This document shows positions 35,811 to 44,968 of a DNA stretch of 64,000 nucleotides, one piece after another. The DNA comes from Pseudomonas sp. LS1212 (GTDB lineage: Bacteria > Pseudomonadota > Gammaproteobacteria > Pseudomonadales > Pseudomonadaceae). Each line of letters opens with the position of its first letter. Position 1 is the stretch's first letter. The notes below the pieces were generated by a model that searched no databases, was not told where the DNA came from, and saw only the letters and a list, made by a program, of their open reading frames with translations. The stretch covers positions 3,982,001-4,046,000 of the forward strand of contig NZ_CP102951.1 in assembly GCF_024741815.1 (NCBI RefSeq), read 5' to 3'. Position numbers and translations under genes: made by a program.

Positions 35811-38186
35811 TCAGATTGCGCCCTGGCCTTCAGCCAGGAAGAACCAGGTTTCCAGTACGGAATCGGGGTTCAGCGAGACGCTTTCGATGCCCTGTTCCAT
35901 CAGCCACTTGGCCAGGTCAGGGTGGTCGGAAGGGCCCTGGCCGCAAATACCGATGTACTTGCCGGCCTTGTTACAGGCGGCAATGGCATTGGCCAGCAGC
36001 TTCTTGACCGCAGGATTTCGCTCGTCGAACAGGTGCGCGATGATCCCGGAGTCACGGTCCAGGCCCAGGGTCAGCTGGGTCAGGTCGTTGGAGCCGATGG
36101 AGAAACCGTCGAAGTACTCGAGGAACTCTTCGGCCAGGATCGCGTTGGATGGCAGTTCGCACATCATGATCACGCGCAGGCCGTTCTGGCCGCGGGCCAG
36201 GCCGTTTTCGGCGAGCAGGTCGACGACCTGGCTGGCTTCGCCCAGGGTACGGACGAACGGCACCATGATCTCGACGTTGGTCAGGCCCATCTCGTTGCGC
36301 ACGCGCTTGAGGGCACGGCACTCGAGCTCGAAGCAGTCACGGAACGCCTCGCTGATGTAACGCGAGGCGCCGCGGAAGCCCAGCATCGGGTTTTCTTCTT
36401 CCGGCTCGTAGAGCTTGCCGCCGATCAGGTTGGCATATTCGTTGGACTTGAAGTCCGACAGGCGGACGATGACCTTTTTCGGCCAGAAGGCCGCGGCCAG
36501 GGTGCTGATGCCCTCGACCAGCTTCTCGACATAGAAGCCGACCGGGTCGTCGTAACCGGCAATGCGCTTGTCGACGCTTTCCTTGAGCTCGGCCGGCAGG
36601 CCGGCGTAGTTCAGCAGCGCCTTGGGGTGCACGCCGATCATGCGGTTGATGATGAATTCCAGGCGGGCCAGGCCCACGCCGGCGTTCGGCAGCTGGGCGA
36701 AGTCGAAGGCGCGGTCCGGGTTGCCGACGTTCATCATGATCTTGAACGGCAGGTCAGGCATGGCATCGACCGAGTTCTTGCGAATGTCGAAGCCCAGCTC
36801 GCCTTCGAAGATAAAGCCGGTATCGCCTTCGGCGCAGGAAACGGTCACGCCCTGGCCGTCCTTGAGGACCTGGGTGGCATTGCCGCAGCCGACCACGGCC
36901 GGAATACCCAGCTCACGGGCGATGATCGCCGCGTGGCAGGTACGGCCGCCACGGTTGGTGACGATGGCGCTGGCGCGTTTCATGATCGGTTCCCAGTCCG
37001 GGTCGGTCATGTCGGAAACCAGCACATCACCCGGCTGGACCTTGTCCATCTCGGCGATGTCGTTGATCACGCGAACCTTGCCGGCGCCGATGCGCTGGCC
37101 AATCGCCCGACCTTCGACCAGCACGGTGCCGGTTTCCTTGAGCAGGTAGCGTTCCATCACGTTGGCGCTGGTGCGGCTTTTAACGGTCTCTGGACGCGCC
37201 TGGACGATGTACAGCTTGCCGTCGTCACCGTCCTTGGCCCATTCGATGTCCATCGGGCGCTGGTAGTGCTTCTCGATGATCATCGCCTGCTTGGCCAGCT
37301 CGGTGACCTCGGCATCGCTCAGGCAGAAACGCGCACGTTCGGCGCGATCGACGTCGACGACCTTGACCGAACGACCGGCCTTGGCCTCGTCGCCGTAGAT
37401 CATCTTGATGGCCTTGCTGCCCAGGTTGCGGCGCAGGATGGCAGGACGGCCGGCCGCCAAAGTATTCTTGTGGACGTAGAATTCGTCCGGGTTCACCGCA
37501 CCCTGCACGACGGTTTCACCCAGGCCGTAGGCACCGGTGATGAAGACCACGTCACGGAAGCCCGACTCGGTGTCGAGGGTGAACATCACGCCGGCGGTAC
37601 CGGTTTCGGAACGGACCATGCGCTGCACGCCGGCCGACAGGGCGACCAGCTTGTGATCGAAGCCCTGGTGCACGCGGTAGGCAATGGCGCGGTCGTTGAA
37701 CAGGGAGGCGAACACTTCCTTGGCGGCGCGGATCACGTTTTCGACGCCACGGATGTTCAGGAAGGTTTCCTGCTGACCGGCGAACGAGGCATCCGGCAAG
37801 TCTTCGGCGGTTGCCGAGGAGCGCACGGCAACCGCCATGTTCGGGTTGCCCTGGGACATTTCGGCGAATGCAGTGCGGATTTCGGCGTTCAGACGCTCCG
37901 GGAACTCGGCTTCCATGATCCATTGACGGATCTGTGCACCGGTCTTGACCAGCGCATTGACGTCATCGACGTCCAGCGCGTCGAGCGCCGCGTGGATCTG
38001 GTCGTTCAGCCCGCTCAGCTCGAGGAAATCACGATAAGCCTGAGCCGTAGTGGCAAAGCCACCGGGGACCGATACACCGGCACCCGCGAGGTTACTGATC
38101 ATCTCGCCCAGGGATGCGTTCTTGCCCCCCACATGCTCCACATCATGGACGCCGAGCTTATCGAGGGAAACTACGTACTCTACCAA
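35811..38186 (-). CDS. ppsA: Phosphoenolpyruvate synthase
   Basis: A 791-residue enzyme that makes PEP from pyruvate and ATP for gluconeogenesis. The N-terminal ATP-grasp domain (LDKLGVHDVEHVGGKNASLGEM, quoted as VGGKNASLGEM) is followed by the swivelling His domain with GGRTCHAAIIARELGIPA containing the phosphorylated histidine. The PEP-utilising TIM barrel at the C-terminus has the conserved GFRG and IGSNDLTQLTLG segments. I use the TTG at 38186, with GGAGA about nine bases before it, because the protein then starts VEYVVSLDKL as in other pseudomonads. A longer frame to 38309 is unsupported. It is divergent from ppsR. Confidence 0.94.
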   Translation of the reverse strand: MVEYVVSLDKLGVHDVEHVGGKNASLGEMISNLAGAGVSVPGGFATTAQAYRDFLELSGLNDQIHAALDALDVDDVNALVKTGAQIRQWIMEAEFPERLNAEIRTAFAEMSQGNPNMAVAVRSSATAEDLPDASFAGQQETFLNIRGVENVIRAAKEVFASLFNDRAIAYRVHQGFDHKLVALSAGVQRMVRSETGTAGVMFTLDTESGFRDVVFITGAYGLGETVVQGAVNPDEFYVHKNTLAAGRPAILRRNLGSKAIKMIYGDEAKAGRSVKVVDVDRAERARFCLSDAEVTELAKQAMIIEKHYQRPMDIEWAKDGDDGKLYIVQARPETVKSRTSANVMERYLLKETGTVLVEGRAIGQRIGAGKVRVINDIAEMDKVQPGDVLVSDMTDPDWEPIMKRASAIVTNRGGRTCHAAIIARELGIPAVVGCGNATQVLKDGQGVTVSCAEGDTGFIFEGELGFDIRKNSVDAMPDLPFKIMMNVGNPDRAFDFAQLPNAGVGLARLEFIINRMIGVHPKALLNYAGLPAELKESVDKRIAGYDDPVGFYVEKLVEGISTLAAAFWPKKVIVRLSDFKSNEYANLIGGKLYEPEEENPMLGFRGASRYISEAFRDCFELECRALKRVRNEMGLTNVEIMVPFVRTLGEASQVVDLLAENGLARGQNGLRVIMMCELPSNAILAEEFLEYFDGFSIGSNDLTQLTLGLDRDSGIIAHLFDERNPAVKKLLANAIAACNKAGKYIGICGQGPSDHPDLAKWLMEQGIESVSLNPDSVLETWFFLAEGQGAI

Positions 38187-38374
38187 GGTGATCTCTCCAC
38201 TAACTGTGTTGGATGTGTTGGAAAAGCTCAGGACGCTGGAGGCTCCAAAGGGGGAGCGTTCCGAGCGATTGTGGCCTGGACCCGGAAAATAAGTGAGAAT
38301 GCTGGCCATTCAGGGCCGGCAAATCGCGCCCATCATATCCAAGATTCGTCACCAGCTTAAGGCCCAAGGTGCAA

Positions 38375-39193
38375 ATGAAACGATCTGCTTTCTTTATTTC
38401 CGACGGCACCGGCATCACGGCCGAGACACTCGGGCAGAGCCTCTTGGCACAATTTGAAAATATCGGCTTCAACAAGTTCACGCGACCGTACATCGATAGC
38501 GTGGATAAAGCGCGCGTCATGGTACAACAAATCAACAATGCCGCCGAGAAGGACGGCGCCCGCCCGATCATCTTCGACACCATCGTCAACCAGGACATCC
38601 GCGAGATCCTGGCGACCTCCAATGGCTTCATGATCGACATCTTTTCGACCTTCCTGGCCCCGCTGGAACAGGAACTGACCGCCCATTCGTCCTATTCGGT
38701 GGGCAAGTCCCACTCGATCGGCGGCAACTCCAACTATATGGAGCGGATCGAGGCGGTCAACTTCGCGCTGGACAACGACGACGGTGCCCGCACCCACTAC
38801 TACGACAAGGCCGACCTGATTCTGGTGGGTGTATCGCGTTGCGGCAAGACCCCTACCTGTCTGTACATGGCCATGCAATTCGGCATCCGCGCGGCCAACT
38901 ACCCGCTGACCGAGGACGACATGGAGCGCCTGCAGCTGCCGCCGGCGCTCAGGGCTCACCAGCACAAGCTGTTCGGCCTGACCATCGACCCCGATCGCCT
39001 GACCGCCATTCGCCACGAACGCAAGCCCAACAGCCGCTACGCCAGTTTCGCCCAGTGCGAGTTCGAAGTGCGCGAGGTAGAAAACCTGTTCCGCCGCGAA
39101 AACATTCCCAACATCAATTCCACGCATTTCTCGGTGGAAGAGATCTCGGCGAAGATTCTGGTGGAAAAAGGGGTGGAGCGGCGGCTCAAGTGA
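38375..39193 (+). CDS. ppsR: PEP synthase regulatory protein (bifunctional kinase/pyrophosphorylase, DUF299)
   Basis: A 272-residue protein that reversibly phosphorylates PpsA on a threonine beside the catalytic histidine, using ADP as donor and releasing pyrophosphate in reverse. The N-terminus FFISDGTGITAETLGQSLL and the P-loop-like GVSRCGKTPTCLYMA are the family hallmarks. The ATG at 38375 is used; a GTG two codons before it is possible. It diverges from ppsA, its target, across a 188-base region that should contain both promoters. Confidence 0.94.
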   Translation: MKRSAFFISDGTGITAETLGQSLLAQFENIGFNKFTRPYIDSVDKARVMVQQINNAAEKDGARPIIFDTIVNQDIREILATSNGFMIDIFSTFLAPLEQELTAHSSYSVGKSHSIGGNSNYMERIEAVNFALDNDDGARTHYYDKADLILVGVSRCGKTPTCLYMAMQFGIRAANYPLTEDDMERLQLPPALRAHQHKLFGLTIDPDRLTAIRHERKPNSRYASFAQCEFEVREVENLFRRENIPNINSTHFSVEEISAKILVEKGVERRLK

Positions 39194-39273
39194 TTCCGGT
39201 CCGGCGCGCTGCGTTGTAGATACCGTCTTGCCCCTTACCGGGCAAGCGTTATCTTTGGGCAGATGCGACCCCT

Positions 39274-39378
39274 GTAGCCGCTGCCGAAGGCTGCGCTCGG
39301 CCGCGTAGCGGGCGCAGGATCTCAAGGCCGCCGAGGGAGCCCCTGCGGGACTCTAGCGCAGCCTTCGGCAGCGGCTAC
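39274..39378. repeat. REP-like palindromic element (24-bp perfect arms)
   Basis: The arms at 39274-39297 and 39355-39378 are exact inverted copies; the left arm starts GTAGCCGCTGCCGAAGG. The 57-base centre contains GGGAGCCCCTGCGGGACTC, which recurs in changed form at 63951-63970. It lies between ppsR and the gdhB terminator, outside any gene, as pseudomonad REP doublets usually do. Confidence 0.8.
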
Positions 39379-39401
39379 GCCAACCGCGCCAACCAGAAAC
39401 G

Positions 39402-39429
39402 AAAAAGCCCCGACAAGTCGGGGCTTTTT
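39402..39429. terminator. Bidirectional intrinsic terminator at the end of gdhB
   Basis: AAAAAGCCCCGAC-AA-GTCGGGGCTTTTT is a perfect 13-bp stem with A and T tails. It is 21 bases past the gdhB stop on the minus strand and also faces ppsR read-through. Confidence 0.88.
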
Positions 39430-39449
39430 CTCACCGCAAGGTCAAGGCA

Positions 39450-42400
39450 TCAAACCGTCGCCTGACCGCTGAGCGCCAGGTCGACCAGCTCCCGGTTCGC
39501 CACTGCATACATGGCGTAATCGGTACTCGCTGCCGCACGCAACTCGTCGAGCATGGCACGCCAGCGCACCACCATCGTCTTGTGCTGTCGCACCCACAAC
39601 TGAACCCGCTCATCCATATCCTTCGGTGCATCCTGCATCTGCAGGACGGAAATGGTGATCGCCCGCTGCTGCAAGTCGATATCGTCGCGGAATGCTTCGC
39701 GCGCCAGCGCCTGCCAGTTGTTCTCCACCGACAGGTTGCTGATTTCCTGCAGGTACCAGGTCAGGTCCAGCGCGCTGCCCACCGCGAAGAAGGCCTTGGC
39801 CACCTCCGCTGCATCCTGGCCGGTAACGTCAGAGGCCTCGATGATAGGCAACAGCGTGTACAGGTGCGTCGTGCCAGCCACCATGCGCGCCAGCAACTCA
39901 GGCACACCGGCTTCGACATAACCCTGGTAGCGAGTCTGCCAGCGCTCGCGGGTAGGCCCCTCGAGCAATTCGTCGAGCTTCAGGCCCAGCGCCGCGATGT
40001 GCGGGCCGAAGTGCGCCACGTCGCGACCGGCATCCTGTTCGTTGCGACGGCTGCGCAGGAACCAGCGGGTGGCCCGGCGGCCCAGGCGCATCAGCTCGTC
40101 CATCAGGGTCAGCTGGATTTCGGCCGGCACCTGATAGTCCAGTGCCTCGACCTGGCGGAACCAGTGCGGCAGGTGGAAAATGTCGCGCACGATCACATAG
40201 GCCCCGGCCACATTCGCCGGGCTCATGCCAGTGGACTCCTTGAGCCGCTGGACGAAGGTGATACCCATGTTGTTGACCAGGTCGTTGGCGATCTGGGTGC
40301 TGACGATTTCGCGCTTGAGGCGGTGACGACGCATCGCAACAGCGAACTTGTTGACCAGTGACGGCGGGAACGCAGTCTCCATGTCGCGGGTCAGGTAGTC
40401 ATCGTCCGGCACCTTGGACTTGAGCAGGGCTTCCTTGAGGTCGATCTTGCTGTAGGAGATCAGTACCGACAATTCAGCCCGGGTCAGGCCGTGATTGGCG
40501 GCCAGACGTTCGGTCAGTTGCTCCTCCGATGGCAGGAACTCGATGACGCGGTCCAGCTTGCCCCGCGCTTCCAGGTCGGCCATCAGGCGCTTGTACTCGG
40601 CGATTCGCTCGTAGGCACGGCGGGCCGCCAGGGACAAGGCCTGGGTCTGCTTGTAGTTGTTGCCAAGAACCAGACCGCCAACCTCATCGGTCATGCTGCT
40701 GAGCAACTGGTTGCGCTGCTTCTCGGTCATGTCGCCGGCATGCACGACTTCGTTGAGCAGGATCTTGATATTCACTTCGTGGTCGGAGCAGTCCACACCA
40801 CCGGCGTTGTCGATGAAGTCGGTATTGGTAGCGCCGCCATTGAGGCCGAACTCGACGCGGCCCAGCTGGGTCATGCCCAGGTTGCCGCCCTCGCCCACCA
40901 CCTTGCAGCGCAACTCGTTGCCATTGACGCGCAGCGCGTCGTTGGCCTTGTCGCCCACGTCGGCATGGCTCTCTTCGCTGGACTTGACGTAGGTACCGAT
41001 ACCGCCGTTCCAGAGCAGGTCGACCGGCGCCTTGAGCAAGGCGTTGAGCAGCTCGGTCGGGGTCAGCTTGTCGGCTTCGATAGCGAAGCGCTCTTTCATC
41101 TGTTCGGAAATCGCAATGCTTTTCAAGCTGCGCGGGAAGATCCCGCCGCCTGCGGACATGATGCTGGTGTCGTAGTCGCTCCAGGCCGAACGCGGCAGAT
41201 CGAACAGGCGCTTGCGCTCGGCAAAGCTGCTGGCCGGGTCCGGATTCGGATCGATGAAGATGTGCAGGTGATTGAACGCCGCCACCAGTTGCAGTTTGTC
41301 CGACATCAGCAAGCCGTTGCCGAACACGTCGCCAGCCATGTCGCCGATGCCGACCACGCTGGTCGGATCTTCCTGGACGTTGATGCCGCGCTCACGGAAG
41401 TGACGCTGCACGCCGACCCAGGCGCCCTTGGCGGTGATGCCCATTTTCTTGTGGTCGTAACCTGCCGAACCACCGGAAGCGAAGGCATCGCCGAGCCAGA
41501 AGCCGTAATCGATGGCGATACCATTGGCGATATCGGAGAAGGTCGCGGTGCCCTTGTCCGCCGCGACCACCAGGTAAGGATCGTCTTCATCGTGGCGAAC
41601 CACGTTGGCCGGTGGCACGACGCCGCCTTCCTTGAGGTTGTCGGTAATGTCGAGCAGACCGGAAATGAAGATCCGGTAGCAGGCAATGCCCTCGGCCGCG
41701 ATCTCATCGCGATTACCGCCCAGTGGCAGGCGACGCGGCAGGAAACCGCCCTTGGCGCCGACCGGCACGATGACCGAGTTCTTCACCTGCTGGGCTTTCA
41801 CCAGACCGAGCACTTCGGTACGGAAGTCTTCTTCACGATCCGACCAGCGCAGGCCGCCACGCGCAACGTTGCCGAAACGCAGATGCACGCCCTCGACTCG
41901 CGGCGAATAAACGAAGATCTCGAATTTCGGCACCGGCTTGGGCAGTTCCGGAATCAGCTTGGGGTTGAACTTGAAGCTGAAGTAGGACTTGTTCTGGCCG
42001 TTGGCATCGGGCTGGTAGAAGTTGGTACGCAGGGTGGCCTTGATCAGGTCCAGGTAGCGACGCAGGATACGGTCTTCGTTGAGCACCTGAACATCGTCCA
42101 GGGCTGTCAGAATCGCGTGCTCCAGGCGCTGCTCGAGGTCATCGCTGCTGAGCTTGCGTGCCAGGTAGAAGCGGGTCTTGAACAGCCGGGTCAACTCGCG
42201 AGCGATGTCGGCGTGGTTGTTCAGGGTGCTGGCGATATAACCCAGGTCGAAGCCCAGGCGGATCTGCTTGAGGTAACGGGCGTAGGCACGCAGCAGCGCC
42301 ACGTCGCGCCATGGCAGCCCTGCGGTCAGCACCAGGCGGTTGAACGCATCGTTCTCGGCATCGCCGCGCACGATGTGCACGAATGCGTCCTGCAGCGTGT

Positions 42401-44291
42401 CGTTGAGCTGCTGGATATCCAGGTTCAGGCCTTCGCTGTAGGTGAAGGCGAAGTCATGAATCCAGAACTCGCGGCCATTGATGTGGCGCAGGCGATACGG
42501 GAACTCGCCCAGCACGCGAAGGCCGAGGTTTTCCAGGATCGGCAGCACGTCCGACAGGGCCAGCGGTGTATCGGCGTGGTACAGCTTGCAGTGCAGTTGC
42601 TGGCCGGACTGGGTCAATGGCTGGTAGAAACTCATCACCAGCGGCTTGGTATCGGACAGGGTCAGCAGGTGCTGCATGTCCACGACCGCCGAATGCGGGG
42701 CGAAACGCTCACGGTAGCCAGCCGGGAAGCCTTTCGGGATGTCGGCCAGCACATTGGTGCCCTGGGCCTCGCCAAAGCTTTCGATGACCAGGCTGGCGTA
42801 ATCGTCCTGCCAGGAACGGCAGGCCTGGATCACTTCGTTTTCCAGTTGAATCGGGTCGATGTCGATGCGGTTCTTTGGATCAACCCGCAGAATCAGCTGC
42901 ACGCGCGCCAGCACCGACTCGGAGAAGAAGGTCCAGAATTCGCAGTCGGTGGCCTTGAGGCGCTCCATCAGCACCTGCTGGATCTTCTGCCGAACTTCGG
43001 TGGAATAGATATCGCGCGGCACATAGGCCAGGCCATAGCAGAAACGGCCGTACGGGTCCTTGCGCAGGAATACGCGGATCTTGTTGCGTTCCTGAATCTG
43101 CACGATCGACATCACGGTGCTGAACAGTTCATCGACCGGCGTCTGGAACAGGTCGTCACGCGGCAGGACTTCCAGAACCTGGGCCAGTTCCTTGCCCAGG
43201 TGAGCCTTGGCATCGAAATGGGAACGACGCTCGATTTCCGCGACCTTGCGGCGAATGTACGGAATCTGGCGCACGCTCTCGCCATACACCGACGAGGTGT
43301 ACAGCCCCATGAAACGGCATTCCTTGATGACCTTGCCGTCGGCATCGATCTGGCGGATCGACACGAAATCAGGGTAGGCCGGGCGGTGCACGCGGCTCGG
43401 GTGCGCAGCCTTGGCGAAGGACAGCAGCAGCGGCTCTTTCAGGTAGTTGACCGCGTAATCTTCGATGCGCAGGTCATCCGGGGTCAGGCCGGCACGCAGC
43501 AGACGGGTCAGGCCCAGGAACGACTGCTCGTCATAGACCAGATGACCGCCCTGGGCATCGGCGTTGACCACGAACTCTTCATAGCCGAGGAAGGTGAAGT
43601 GGTTGCCAAGCAGCCATTCGAGGAAGCCTTTGACTTCGGTCTTCTCGTCATCGGTGCCCTGGCCGCTCTGATCGACCAGCGCCAGCATGTCGCGGACCTT
43701 GGCTTTCATCGGCTCGAAATCGGCCACGGCCACTCGCACCTCGACCAATACCTGCTCCAGCTCGCGGGTCAGCAGGTTCAGCTCGGCGGTATGGGCGCAG
43801 CGATCGATTTCCAGGTACATCAGCGATTCTTGCAGCACGCCCTCGCCCTGGGTGCCCTTGGGCAGGATTTCCAGCAGCTCGCCCTTGCTGCCACGGCGCA
43901 CGCTGAGCACGGTGGTCTGCAGGGTATGGATGCTGTAGCCGCGACGGTTCAGCTCGGTACGGACCGAGTCCACCAGGAACGGCAGGTCATGGTGCAGCAC
44001 TTCGACGGCCGTGTGGGTCGATTGCCAGCCATGGCGCTCGTAGTCGGGGTTGTAGACTTGAACCTGGGGATGGGCGTGATCGAAACGCTCCAGCAGGCGC
44101 CAGGCCGACAAGGTGCAACCGGCCAGGTCGGAAAGCCGACGCTGGGTAAGCTCGTCCAAAGAGATGATGCCGAAGAATTGCTCGGCGAACAGCGCCACTT
44201 GTGGCAGTGCCTGTTCACTGATGTGCTGCGCCAGGGCCGTCTGCAGTTGATGCTGGTAGTCGGCTTTGCTGGCTGCGGTGAAGAACGCCAT
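39450..44291 (-). CDS. gdhB: NAD-specific glutamate dehydrogenase, large 180-kDa class
   Basis: A 1,613-residue enzyme of the large NAD-dependent class (P. aeruginosa and Streptomyces type), which oxidises glutamate to 2-oxoglutarate and ammonium. The long N-terminal part is the regulatory region with ACT-like modules (LPFLVDSVRTELNRRGYSIH). The catalytic domain has GGLRWSDREEDFRTEVLGLV (quoted as RGGLRWSDR) and VPVGAKGGF with the active lysine. The NAD domain carries VVGIGDMAGDVFGNG. Length equals that of known members. The ATG at 44291 begins the family N-terminus. It is a monocistronic gene. Confidence 0.95.
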   Translation of the reverse strand: MAFFTAASKADYQHQLQTALAQHISEQALPQVALFAEQFFGIISLDELTQRRLSDLAGCTLSAWRLLERFDHAHPQVQVYNPDYERHGWQSTHTAVEVLHHDLPFLVDSVRTELNRRGYSIHTLQTTVLSVRRGSKGELLEILPKGTQGEGVLQESLMYLEIDRCAHTAELNLLTRELEQVLVEVRVAVADFEPMKAKVRDMLALVDQSGQGTDDEKTEVKGFLEWLLGNHFTFLGYEEFVVNADAQGGHLVYDEQSFLGLTRLLRAGLTPDDLRIEDYAVNYLKEPLLLSFAKAAHPSRVHRPAYPDFVSIRQIDADGKVIKECRFMGLYTSSVYGESVRQIPYIRRKVAEIERRSHFDAKAHLGKELAQVLEVLPRDDLFQTPVDELFSTVMSIVQIQERNKIRVFLRKDPYGRFCYGLAYVPRDIYSTEVRQKIQQVLMERLKATDCEFWTFFSESVLARVQLILRVDPKNRIDIDPIQLENEVIQACRSWQDDYASLVIESFGEAQGTNVLADIPKGFPAGYRERFAPHSAVVDMQHLLTLSDTKPLVMSFYQPLTQSGQQLHCKLYHADTPLALSDVLPILENLGLRVLGEFPYRLRHINGREFWIHDFAFTYSEGLNLDIQQLNDTLQDAFVHIVRGDAENDAFNRLVLTAGLPWRDVALLRAYARYLKQIRLGFDLGYIASTLNNHADIARELTRLFKTRFYLARKLSSDDLEQRLEHAILTALDDVQVLNEDRILRRYLDLIKATLRTNFYQPDANGQNKSYFSFKFNPKLIPELPKPVPKFEIFVYSPRVEGVHLRFGNVARGGLRWSDREEDFRTEVLGLVKAQQVKNSVIVPVGAKGGFLPRRLPLGGNRDEIAAEGIACYRIFISGLLDITDNLKEGGVVPPANVVRHDEDDPYLVVAADKGTATFSDIANGIAIDYGFWLGDAFASGGSAGYDHKKMGITAKGAWVGVQRHFRERGINVQEDPTSVVGIGDMAGDVFGNGLLMSDKLQLVAAFNHLHIFIDPNPDPASSFAERKRLFDLPRSAWSDYDTSIMSAGGGIFPRSLKSIAISEQMKERFAIEADKLTPTELLNALLKAPVDLLWNGGIGTYVKSSEESHADVGDKANDALRVNGNELRCKVVGEGGNLGMTQLGRVEFGLNGGATNTDFIDNAGGVDCSDHEVNIKILLNEVVHAGDMTEKQRNQLLSSMTDEVGGLVLGNNYKQTQALSLAARRAYERIAEYKRLMADLEARGKLDRVIEFLPSEEQLTERLAANHGLTRAELSVLISYSKIDLKEALLKSKVPDDDYLTRDMETAFPPSLVNKFAVAMRRHRLKREIVSTQIANDLVNNMGITFVQRLKESTGMSPANVAGAYVIVRDIFHLPHWFRQVEALDYQVPAEIQLTLMDELMRLGRRATRWFLRSRRNEQDAGRDVAHFGPHIAALGLKLDELLEGPTRERWQTRYQGYVEAGVPELLARMVAGTTHLYTLLPIIEASDVTGQDAAEVAKAFFAVGSALDLTWYLQEISNLSVENNWQALAREAFRDDIDLQQRAITISVLQMQDAPKDMDERVQLWVRQHKTMVVRWRAMLDELRAAASTDYAMYAVANRELVDLALSGQATV

Positions 44292-44594
44292 CTGTGGTAC
44301 TCCGCTTGGGCTTTGTTTTTGAATGGAGCGTCGCGCGCCTCCCCCTTGCTGGGTTCAACGATAGCCAACCCAGCGGCAGAAGGAGGTAAATCGTAGATGG
44401 GCATCTACAAAAACGACTGCCGTCTGTGCAGCTGTGTCTTTAGAGGTGTCCATCCAGCACGCAGCTTAACGAGTGCCTGCCTGGGGCTGCTTGCGGTGCT
44501 GCGACATATTCGGTCATTGGCAGGCAGCCAGGGCGTGTCTTGCCGGGGGAAGACTGGCAGAATCGTGCTTCCACTTAGATGCCGAGCCACAGCC
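44292..44594. other. 303-base divergent region upstream of gdhB
   Basis: Contains AGGAGGT at 44381-44387 and the palindrome GTAGATG-GG-CATCTAC at 44393-44408 centred on an ATG (44397). The open frame from that ATG runs in frame into the acidic protein gene at 44595, but residues 1-66 are cysteine- and arginine-rich with no family character. I see no other gene. Promoters for gdhB and the downstream gene should be here. Confidence 0.4.
44393..44408. repeat. 16-bp palindrome GTAGATGGGCATCTAC
   Basis: Seven-base arms with a two-base centre, about 100 bases upstream of the gdhB start and 190 bases before the acidic protein gene. It could be a regulator-binding site. Five A follow the right arm. 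Confidence 0.35.
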
Positions 44595-44951
44595 ATGCAA
44601 ATGACTACCGCCCACCTGATCGCCAACCCGTGCGATGACGAAGAAGACAACATGGCGATGCTCTGCTGCCACAGTGCCAAGGGCGAAATGTTCTTGATGA
44701 CCCGCTATCCGGACGAGGACGAGCTCGAAATCACCCTGGATGGCGAGCCTTCCACCCTCGAGGGCGTGAAAGTGACCCTGAGCCCCACCCGCTTGCTGAT
44801 CGAAATCGGTGCAGCCGATGCCGATGCCCTGAACGGCGACGACCACCTGGAAATCCATCACAGCACTGCAGCGTCGGACCTGGCAGAGGTCGAGTTGACC
44901 CTGCAGAACATTCTCAGAGGCACTGATACCTACATCAGCGAGCTCGCCTGA
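44595..44951 (+). CDS. Conserved hypothetical acidic protein
   Basis: A 118-residue acidic soluble protein with no signal peptide or membrane segment; I do not recognise a domain. It is rich in D and E (CDDEEDN, YPDEDELEITLDGE) with a beta-rich central part (VKVTLSPTRLLIEIG). Codon use is like that of neighbouring genes. I start at the ATG at 44595; the ATG at 44601 is equally possible, and a strong AGGAGG before a longer in-frame start at 44397 is an unexplained alternative. The amidohydrolase gene follows 17 bases later, so they probably form an operon. Confidence 0.7.
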   Translation: MQMTTAHLIANPCDDEEDNMAMLCCHSAKGEMFLMTRYPDEDELEITLDGEPSTLEGVKVTLSPTRLLIEIGAADADALNGDDHLEIHHSTAASDLAEVELTLQNILRGTDTYISELA

Positions 44952-44968
44952 GCACCCGCGGAGGTCCC

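Noticed and set aside
35922..38360. Open frame of 812 codons antisense to ppsA
   Set aside because: Same artefact of codon bias. PpsA motifs on the minus strand are unambiguous.
40491..44396. Open frame of 1,301 codons antisense to gdhB
   Set aside because: It mirrors gdhB codon by codon. GC-rich codon bias removes stops from the opposite frame. It has no family motif, and its composition is unlike a protein.
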